Of a stretch of DNA of 41,883 nucleotides, positions 35,958 to 41,883 are shown one piece after another. The notes below the pieces were generated by a model, which was given only the letters and a program-made list of their open reading frames with translations, had not been told where the DNA came from and did no database searches. Source of the stretch: an uncultured Spartobacteria bacterium. Its GTDB lineage: Bacteria; Verrucomicrobiota; Verrucomicrobiia; Chthoniobacterales; UBA6821. Each line of letters begins with the position of its first letter. Within the stretch, counting starts at the first letter, position 1. Made by a program: the position numbers and the translations under genes. The stretch is from contig CAINEX010000124.1 of NCBI GenBank assembly GCA_903847935.1, positions 1-41,883 on the forward strand, read 5' to 3'.

Positions 35958-36824
35958 ATGCCATCATTAGCATCCGCTCCCGTTGCCTACCTCGGGCCAG
36001 AGGGGACCTTCTCCAACCTTGTTGCTGCACGTAGGTTTCCCAGAAATCCTGGGCTTGCCTGCGCCACCATTACCGAGGTGATCCATGCTATCCGTGCTGG
36101 AGCCGCTGCTTGCGGCATTGTCCCGATCGAGAACTCCTCGGGTGGAACCATCACGGAAACTGTCGACCTGCTGATCGAACAGGCCGGTGATCTCTTTGTA
36201 CGTGAAGGACTCACTCTGGACGTGCGACTCGCGCTCCTCGGGCGTTCCGGAACGGATTTCAAGAAGATCAGGACGCTTTATTCTCATGTCATGCCCCTCC
36301 GGCATCACCGAGAATGGATTCGGAAAAATCTCCCCGGAGCTCGGATGGTCGAGAGTTCAAGCACTGCTGAAGCAGCCAAGAAGGCGGCGCTTTCCCCTGC
36401 TTCGGCGGCTCTTGCTGCTCCAGGAGCGGCTGCGCTCTACGGACTCTCCATCCTCAAGTTCCCTGTGCGTCCCGAGGCACTCAACGTGACCAATTTTTTC
36501 GTCCTTGGCACGAGTCCCCTCCCTTCAAGGTCATCCGCCGCCGGGCTCATTAGGACTGCGATTGTGGCCGCGTTGCCGCAGACGTCCGGCAGTCTTCACA
36601 GCTTTCTCGGCCCCTTTGCCCGAGTCGGTGTTAATCTCTGCAGGATTGTTTCGCGTCCCGTTCCGGGTGCTCCAGAAACCTATGTCTTCTATCTTGAGAT
36701 CGAGGGTTCAGCGGAGGAGGCAACGGTGAAGCGGGCCCTTGCCGGGGCAAGACGCCTAGCTGCCAGTCTCCAGATTCTTGGTTCCTATCCCGTGAGAGCG
36801 CGCTACCGCGCTAGAACTCATTAA
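35958..36824 (+). CDS. pheA: Prephenate dehydratase (stand-alone, with ACT domain)
   Basis: 288 residues from ATG 35958; an in-frame TTG at 35919 would add 13 residues. Converts prephenate to phenylpyruvate in phenylalanine synthesis. The catalytic domain (about 8-185) has YLGPEGTFSN, GIVPIENSSGG and the motif TNF at 178-180, where most members have TRF. The ACT regulatory domain (about 200-280) has GSLHSFLGPF and RIVSRP, matching the GALHSFL and ESRP positions of Phe-binding ACT domains. There is no fused chorismate mutase domain. Confidence 0.93.
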   Translation: MPSLASAPVAYLGPEGTFSNLVAARRFPRNPGLACATITEVIHAIRAGAAACGIVPIENSSGGTITETVDLLIEQAGDLFVREGLTLDVRLALLGRSGTDFKKIRTLYSHVMPLRHHREWIRKNLPGARMVESSSTAEAAKKAALSPASAALAAPGAAALYGLSILKFPVRPEALNVTNFFVLGTSPLPSRSSAAGLIRTAIVAALPQTSGSLHSFLGPFARVGVNLCRIVSRPVPGAPETYVFYLEIEGSAEEATVKRALAGARRLAASLQILGSYPVRARYRARTH

Positions 36825-36881
36825 TAATATAAGCTCCGACTTGCCAAAACGCCTGATATTACAGAACGATTTTGTGAAACC

Positions 36882-38036
36882 ATGAACAGACAGCTCCATT
36901 TTCTTTCACTAGGTGCCTTTTGTATCCTTACGGGCATCTCCCTCCTCAATGCGGCAGAGGCCCCGACGATCACGGTCCGAAAGAGTGACTCACTCAATAT
37001 CTCTTTCACCGGCATCGGAGGGAGTGAGGGAGCTGCCGCAAGCAAGGTCCTCCAGAACGATCTGAACCTGGCGGGTTGGTTTTCGCTGGTTCAACCGGGC
37101 ATGGGGACGTTCTCAATCAGCGGAACCTCTGCCGGAGGGGTGCTTCAGGGCAGGGTGGTCAAGGCAGGGGAGACTGTTCTTGAGAAGGCTTACCAGGGGA
37201 ATGCGCGTGCTGCAGCGCATCAGTTTGCGGATGATATCGTTCAGACACTCACCGGACACAGGGGCATCGCCACCAGCACCATCGCCTTTGTCAGTACCCG
37301 TACGGGCCATAAGGAGGTCTACATCGCCGATTACGACGGGGCCAATGGCCGGCAGATCACTCATGACAACACGTTGAGCGTCTCCCCCGCCCTGAGTCCG
37401 AACGGTCGCCGTCTTGCTTATACGGGCTATCAGGCGGGCTATGCCGACATTTATCTGATAGATCTGGTCAGCGGATCTCGCGTGCGTCTTGTGAAATTTC
37501 CAGGGACGAACTCGGGAGCACGCTTCTCGCCTGATGGGAGTCTGATCGCCTGCACGATCAGTAAGGACGGGAATCCCGAACTCTACGTGGTCGGATTGGG
37601 TGGTGGCGCCCGGCGTCTCACCCATACCCGTGGCGCTGAATCCTCACCGTCGTGGGCTCCCAGCGGTTCTGAAATCATCTATGCTTGCGATGAGACCGGT
37701 GTCCCTCAACTCTACCGGATCAATGCTAACGGCGGATTGGGGATTCTTGTTCCCACAGGCTTTGGATACTGCACCGAGCCGAGCTGGTCGCCGGATGGTC
37801 AGCGCCTCGCTTTCAATGTCCGATCTGGCGGCGGCTTTGCCATTGCTGTCATGGACCTGAACGGTGGCGGTGCACGGATTGTTGGTCAGGGAGAGAACCC
37901 TGTATGGGGTGCTGACTCACGGCACCTAGTTTACAGCACCGGGAGCACCATTTCCCTGCTTGATGTTCCGACGGGGAAATCCGTTCCCGTGATTTCGGGA
38001 CTCGGCAAGGTCACTGAGCCCACTTGGTCCAGATAA
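36882..38036 (+). CDS. tolB: Tol-Pal system periplasmic protein TolB
   Basis: 384 residues. The signal peptide ends near LLNAAEA. The N-terminal TolB domain (about 25-125) contains VLQNDLNLAGWFSLV. The C-terminal beta-propeller is built of WD40-like PD40 repeats (NGRQITHDNTLSVSPALSPNG, SGARFSPDGSLIACTIS, SSPSWAPSGSEIIYAC, EPSWSPDGQRLAFN). TolB links Pal with TolA in envelope constriction. pal follows after 62 bp; tolQ, tolR and tolA are not in the window. Confidence 0.95.
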   Translation: MNRQLHFLSLGAFCILTGISLLNAAEAPTITVRKSDSLNISFTGIGGSEGAAASKVLQNDLNLAGWFSLVQPGMGTFSISGTSAGGVLQGRVVKAGETVLEKAYQGNARAAAHQFADDIVQTLTGHRGIATSTIAFVSTRTGHKEVYIADYDGANGRQITHDNTLSVSPALSPNGRRLAYTGYQAGYADIYLIDLVSGSRVRLVKFPGTNSGARFSPDGSLIACTISKDGNPELYVVGLGGGARRLTHTRGAESSPSWAPSGSEIIYACDETGVPQLYRINANGGLGILVPTGFGYCTEPSWSPDGQRLAFNVRSGGGFAIAVMDLNGGGARIVGQGENPVWGADSRHLVYSTGSTISLLDVPTGKSVPVISGLGKVTEPTWSR

Positions 38037-38098
38037 TCCCCGCCGCCTCTATTTTTCGTGCCGCAATCCTTGATCTTTTCTTCAGATTGTCCCTCAAT

Positions 38099-38605
38099 AT
38101 GTCCATGCGCTTTCAACACATTACCGTTCTTTCACTTTCAGCACTGCTCACCCTTTCCGGATGCGCCAACAAAAAAGGCAAACAATACGCTGGAGTTGAT
38201 GGTGATTACGTGAATGGGACTCCTCTCGGCGAACGTAGCGAGGGGGCCAATTTCCTAGGAGCCAATGTCCAGCGTGGCCAGTATGCACCGGTTCAGTTTG
38301 GTTACGACAGTTCCTCCGTCTCACCCGATCAGGAGTCGAAGGTTGATGCCGTTGCCTCTGCTCTCAAGGGAACAGGCAAGACCGTCATTGTGGCGGGATT
38401 CACCGATGAGCGCGGCACGCAGGAGTATAACCGCAGCCTCGGGGAGAAGCGCGCCCTCTCCGTCCGCGAGGCCCTGATCGCGAAGGGGCTCGGAGCCAAC
38501 AATGTCCAGACCGTCAGCTTCGGGGCCGAGATGCCTGTTGATTCCGCCAGCAACGAGGCTGCCTGGGCCAAGAACCGCCGCGCCGAGTTCGGCATCGTTA
38601 AGTAA
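38099..38605 (+). CDS. pal: Peptidoglycan-associated lipoprotein Pal
   Basis: 168 residues from ATG 38099; an upstream in-frame start at 38024 would precede the signal with nonconserved sequence. Lipobox LTLSGC with C22. The OmpA-like domain spans about 75-168, with the peptidoglycan-binding signature VAGFTDERGTQEYNRSLGEKRA and NRRAEF. It anchors the outer membrane to peptidoglycan and partners TolB. Confidence 0.95.
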   Translation: MSMRFQHITVLSLSALLTLSGCANKKGKQYAGVDGDYVNGTPLGERSEGANFLGANVQRGQYAPVQFGYDSSSVSPDQESKVDAVASALKGTGKTVIVAGFTDERGTQEYNRSLGEKRALSVREALIAKGLGANNVQTVSFGAEMPVDSASNEAAWAKNRRAEFGIVK

Positions 38606-38628
38606 GTCTTCCCTGGGAAAATCGCCCG

Positions 38629-39825
38629 GTGCCTGTCCCTCTCTTTGATCTGAGTCGACTCGGACCTCAGGTCGATGAGGCTATCCGTGAGTCAGTCCTG
38701 CGTGTGCTGGGGCATCGGGGTTATGTCCTCGGTGCCGAGGTGGAGGCTTTCGAGAAGGATCTCGAAGCGTATCTCGGTGCGGGCCGTGACGAGTGCCACG
38801 CCATCGGGATGTCGTCGGGTACCGACGCGCAACTCGCTCTCCTCATGGCCATGGGGATCGGTCACGGCGATGCCGTGATCTCTACTCCCTACACGTTCTT
38901 TGCCACCGCCGGATGCATTCATCGGACGGGTGCTGAGATCCTCTTCTGCGACATTGATCCGGCTACCTTCATGATGGATCCGGAGAGCTTGCGCTCACTG
39001 CTTGCATCACTCGCGCGGGGGAGAGATGGATTCCTCCACTCGTCAAAAGGCAATCGTGTTCGATTGATAGTACCGATTCATCTCTTCGGAGCAATCTGCG
39101 ATCTGGAAGCGATCATGGCTATCTCTGCCGAATTCGGTGTCGAGGTCCTCGAGGATGCGGCCCAGATCCTTGGCGGCGAATATTCTTGGAAGCAGGGTGC
39201 AAAAAAGGCCGGTATCATTGCACCAACCTCCTACGTCAGCTTCTACCCGAGTAAGAATCTTGGTGCCGCAGGGGATGCCGGAGTGGCCCTCTGTCTTGAT
39301 GCAGAATTGGCCGAGAATCTCCGCCGTCTCCGTAATCACGGAATGGAGCAGCGCTATTATCACAAGGTCGTCGGGGGAAATTTTCGAATCGATGCCATTC
39401 AGGCGGCGGTCCTTCGTGCCAAACTCCCCTTCCTGGACGCTTGGAATGCCACACGCCGGGCGAATGCGGCCGAGTACCGCGCCGCCTTCACCGCCGTAGG
39501 CCTTCTTGACCGTGTCACCCTTCCTGCCGAACCGCACCTATCCAGCGGTCTGACCAATCACCACATTTATCACCAGTATGTGATCAGGGTGAAAGATCGC
39601 GACGCCGTCATGGCCCATCTGACGGAAAAGAAGATCGGATGCGCGATCTACTATCCGGTGCCGCTTCATCTTCAAGAGTGCTTTGCCTACTTGGGCCACA
39701 AGCCCGGAGACCTCCCCGAATCTGAGAAAGCCGCGAAAGAGTCACTGGCGCTCCCGATCTTCCCCGGGTTATTCCAAGAGGAGATCAGGGAAGTGGTGGA
39801 GGGAATTCGTGCAGCTCTTTCTTAA
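38629..39825 (+). CDS. DegT/DnrJ/EryC1/StrS-family PLP aminotransferase
   Basis: 398 residues, GTG start at 38629, 23 bp after pal. Fold type I aminotransferase for nucleotide-linked keto-sugars. Motifs: GMSSGTDAQLALLMAMGI, EVLEDAAQILGGEY, SFYPSKNLGAAGDAG with the PLP-binding K209, and RNHGMEQRYYHKVVGGNFRID. The usual partner is a dTDP- or UDP-sugar pathway for cell-surface glycans, but no other such gene is next to it apart from the GT9 fragment at the window end. Confidence 0.92.
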   Translation: MPVPLFDLSRLGPQVDEAIRESVLRVLGHRGYVLGAEVEAFEKDLEAYLGAGRDECHAIGMSSGTDAQLALLMAMGIGHGDAVISTPYTFFATAGCIHRTGAEILFCDIDPATFMMDPESLRSLLASLARGRDGFLHSSKGNRVRLIVPIHLFGAICDLEAIMAISAEFGVEVLEDAAQILGGEYSWKQGAKKAGIIAPTSYVSFYPSKNLGAAGDAGVALCLDAELAENLRRLRNHGMEQRYYHKVVGGNFRIDAIQAAVLRAKLPFLDAWNATRRANAAEYRAAFTAVGLLDRVTLPAEPHLSSGLTNHHIYHQYVIRVKDRDAVMAHLTEKKIGCAIYYPVPLHLQECFAYLGHKPGDLPESEKAAKESLALPIFPGLFQEEIREVVEGIRAALS

Positions 39826-39936
39826 AGGGTTGGGATTTTTCGCACCCCGCGTCGTTCTGCGGCGCTAGCAGTACAATTTCTAAAGTTACCCTTGCAGGCC
39901 TACGGTGCATCGAAACTTCAAAGTCTAACCCCTAAA

Positions 39937-39962
39937 CCCTTATCGCCGTCAGGCGGTGAGGG
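39937..39962. terminator. Hairpin between convergent genes
   Basis: CCCTTATCGCC (39937-39947), loop GTCA, GGCGGTGAGGG (39952-39962) forms 11 pairs in the plus-strand RNA, two of them G-U. It overlaps the last codons of the minus-strand ABC-F gene. There is no T-tract after it, so termination is a suggestion. The rest of the gap 39826-39936 holds nothing recognisable. Confidence 0.35.
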
Positions 39963-41577
39963 CTTCTCGCTCATTGCCTAGGGCCCCGACCTTCTCCAGG
40001 AAGTCATCGTAAGTACCGAGATGAGGGGTCACCTTGCCGTTGTTCACATGAAGAACTTTGGTGGCGAGTTTACGGATAAAGTGAACATCGTGGCTGATGA
40101 AGACAAGCGTTCCCTCGTAGGCGCCGAGGGCCATGATGAGTGACTCGACGGTGTGGATGTCGAGATGGGTCGTCGGTTCATCCATCAGGAGCAGGTTTGG
40201 TGGATCGACGAGGAATTTCACCAGATTGAGCCGGGTCTTCTCCCCACCGCTCAGGACGGCAGTCTTCTTGAAGATGTCATCCTTGCGGAAAAGGAAGGAG
40301 CCGAGGATGCCGCGCGCGTCATTCTCGGAGAGTTCACCATTCGCCGCCCTGACCTCTTCTAGAACCGATTTGTTGGAGTCCAAGGTGGCGGCTCGGTGCT
40401 GACTGAAATAACCGATCTTCGCGTTCGGTCCCTCGATCCGTTTTCCTTTCTGAAATTCCAACTGGTCAGCTAGGATCTTCAGTAACGTGGACTTGCCAGC
40501 ACCATTGGGTCCGACAAGGACGGTGCGCTCCCCGCGTTCAATGGTGAGGTCGAGCCCCTCGTAGACGGGACGCGGAGCTCCCCCGGTGGAGGTGCTCGGA
40601 TAGGCCATGTGGATCCCCTCGAGGATCACGGAACGCTGGCCTCCACGAGGCGGTTGTGGAATCTGGAAACGGAAGGGCTTGCGGGGGGGCGTGGGCTTTT
40701 CAATCAGCTCCATCCGTTCGATCTGCTTGAGTTTACTCATGGCCTGGGAGGCTTTGGAAGCGACCTGACGAAAGCGGTCGTAGAACTCCCTCAGCGAGGT
40801 GATCTCCTTTTGCTGGTTCTTGTAGGCGTTGTTCTGCCGCTCGTAGCGGGCCTCACGCTCCTCAAGGAATGCCGAGTAGTTCCCGGAATAGGAATGCAGG
40901 CGACTCTCCGAGATCTCGTAGACGGTCTGGATGATCTCGTCCATGAACTGCCTGTCGTGGGAGATAAGGAGGATCGCTCCCGAGTAGGTCTTGAGATAGT
41001 TCTGTAACCAGAGCAGGGAGACGAGGTCGAGGTGGTTGGTCGGCTCATCCAGCAGGAGGAGGTCGGGTTCCATGACAAGGAGCCTGGCCAGATGTGCGCG
41101 CATGACCCATCCGCCACTGAGTTCCTTGGCCTTTCGCTCAAAGTCCTCCTGTTTGTAGCCGAGCCCCACGAGAATCTTCTTCGCCTTGGCCTCGACCTTG
41201 GGATCGCTGAGTGCGGCATGCTTTGAGGAGGCCTCCGCATACTCGGGACCATCCACGGTGCCGGCCTCTTCGAGTCCCCTCAGGAGCTTCTCCAGAGCGG
41301 GGATCTCACCGGCTCGTCCAGTGGCCACATCAAGCACGGTTTCGTCACCGATTGCTTCGCCTTCCTGCGCAAGGTGGCCGATCATGGTCCACTCATCCCG
41401 TTCAATTGTTCCCGAATCCGCCTCATCTTTCTTGAGAAGGAGTGAGAAGAGGGTCGATTTGCCGGCACCATTGGGTCCCACAAGGGCAACTCGTTCACCG
41501 TAATTCACCTGCATATCGGCCTCCTCGAAGAGGGTGCGTCCGCCGAGGGTTTTCTTGAGTTTGCGAATGGTCAGCAT
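39949..41577 (-). CDS. ABC-F family ATP-binding protein
   Basis: 542 residues with two ABC domains and no membrane segments. Walker A sites are GPNGAGKS (34-41) and GPNGAGKS (356-363); signatures are LSGGWVMRAHLARLL and LSGGEKTRLNLVKFL; Walker B is LLLLDEPTNHLDL and LLLMDEPTTHLDI. A charged inter-domain linker (about 245-310, YERQNNAYKNQQKEITSLREFYDRFR) is the P-site tRNA interaction motif. Such proteins act on the ribosome in translation or antibiotic protection. SGGW in the first domain is a common variant. The subgroup is not assigned. Confidence 0.92.
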   Translation of the reverse strand: MLTIRKLKKTLGGRTLFEEADMQVNYGERVALVGPNGAGKSTLFSLLLKKDEADSGTIERDEWTMIGHLAQEGEAIGDETVLDVATGRAGEIPALEKLLRGLEEAGTVDGPEYAEASSKHAALSDPKVEAKAKKILVGLGYKQEDFERKAKELSGGWVMRAHLARLLVMEPDLLLLDEPTNHLDLVSLLWLQNYLKTYSGAILLISHDRQFMDEIIQTVYEISESRLHSYSGNYSAFLEEREARYERQNNAYKNQQKEITSLREFYDRFRQVASKASQAMSKLKQIERMELIEKPTPPRKPFRFQIPQPPRGGQRSVILEGIHMAYPSTSTGGAPRPVYEGLDLTIERGERTVLVGPNGAGKSTLLKILADQLEFQKGKRIEGPNAKIGYFSQHRAATLDSNKSVLEEVRAANGELSENDARGILGSFLFRKDDIFKKTAVLSGGEKTRLNLVKFLVDPPNLLLMDEPTTHLDIHTVESLIMALGAYEGTLVFISHDVHFIRKLATKVLHVNNGKVTPHLGTYDDFLEKVGALGNEREALTA

Positions 41578-41593
41578 GGGAAAATGAGGTGAG

Positions 41594-41605
41594 TTAACAT
41601 GTTAA
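41594..41605. promoter_or_regulatory. Perfect 12-bp palindrome upstream of the ABC-F gene
   Basis: TTAACATGTTAA lies 16 bp upstream of the minus-strand start at 41577. It may be an operator. A further inverted repeat, ATGCA/TGCAT, lies nearby and could belong to the end of the GT9 gene. Confidence 0.3.
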
Positions 41606-41651
41606 AAAGTTAGAAGCGTTAAAAAATGAAGGATGCAATGAGAAGTGCATT

Positions 41652-41883
41652 TTAACCTTTTAACGGTTCCACGGCACTCAGTGATTCTTTAACAGTAGCA
41701 GTCACCATCTCCACGGTAAGTTCATTCATGCAGCGGAAGTCGATGGGGCACTCTCGAAGGTAGCATGGATTGCACTCGACCTTGCGCCGCAGAATGCGGT
41801 GAGGAGGGATGGTGACTCCGACTGGCCCCGTCAGATCAGGTTCCGTGGACCCAAAAAGCGCCACCACGGGGATTCCAAGGAAG
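41652..41883 (-). CDS. Glycosyltransferase family 9 (heptosyltransferase-like), C-terminal end only
   Basis: The frame is open to the window edge, so the gene is partial and begins outside. Visible residues FLGIPVVALFGSTEPDLTGPVG, then CNPCYLRECPIDFRCMNELT, match the C-terminal end of GT9 enzymes, which share VALFGPTDP and the CxPCYxxxC...CM pattern of heptosyltransferases such as WaaF. It would add a sugar to the lipopolysaccharide core from the cytoplasmic face. It is upstream of the ABC-F gene on the same strand, 74 bp apart. Confidence 0.85.
   Translation of the reverse strand, partial: FLGIPVVALFGSTEPDLTGPVGVTIPPHRILRRKVECNPCYLRECPIDFRCMNELTVEMVTATVKESLSAVEPLKG

Overview
The window reads as a chromosomal segment of a Gram-negative bacterium of the Verrucomicrobiota; a Spartobacteria-like lineage is plausible, but the exact class is inference. 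The clues are a LacI-like/AraC (XylR-type) regulator, large secreted Ig-repeat proteins, PEP-CTERM sorting signals, a TIGR02597-like exported protein, a fused SecD-SecF with adjacent YajC, a TolB-Pal pair, and starts that mostly lack Shine-Dalgarno sequences. No insertion sequence, prophage, integrase or CRISPR array was seen. No gap between genes exceeds 300 bases.

Region 1 (1-14461) is a pectin-degradation island. A tRNA-Val(CAC) is followed by an XylR-type regulator, a small exported protein, a 1608-residue ORF (PEP-CTERM protein fused in frame to a multidomain pectin methylesterase), a 1266-residue multidomain polygalacturonase (GH28), a second GH28 with a PEP-CTERM tail, and, convergent to these, a secreted GH43-like beta-propeller protein. 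The methylesterase would demethylate homogalacturonan and the GH28 enzymes would then cut it. Three genes of the island carry A-tract direct repeats 20-21 bp apart upstream, which fits one AraC-type regulator controlling the set.

Region 2 (14519-26427) is mostly housekeeping: a DUF309 protein, livM-livG-livF with ATGA overlaps and no livH or livJ beside them, a GC-rich hairpin terminator, yajC-secDF, a PfkB-family sugar kinase, glgB preceded by a 20-codon overlapping ORF, a lone type IV pilin-like protein, and ilvB.

Region 3 (26501-35832) holds priA and an AsmA-like membrane protein. On the minus strand there is a compact operon marR-tolC-pgeF-methyltransferase with a palindromic candidate MarR operator, and a small exported protein upstream of it.

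Region 4 (35958-41883) holds a stand-alone prephenate dehydratase, tolB-pal, a DegT/DnrJ/EryC1-type aminotransferase, a convergent ABC-F ATPase, and the C-terminal end of a GT9 (heptosyltransferase-like) glycosyltransferase cut by the window edge.

The most unusual observations are the in-frame joining of a complete PEP-CTERM protein to a second signal peptide plus pectinesterase, the shared tandem A-tract operators, two unidentified domains shared by the giant pectinases, and the C-tracts that sit where Shine-Dalgarno sequences would normally be.
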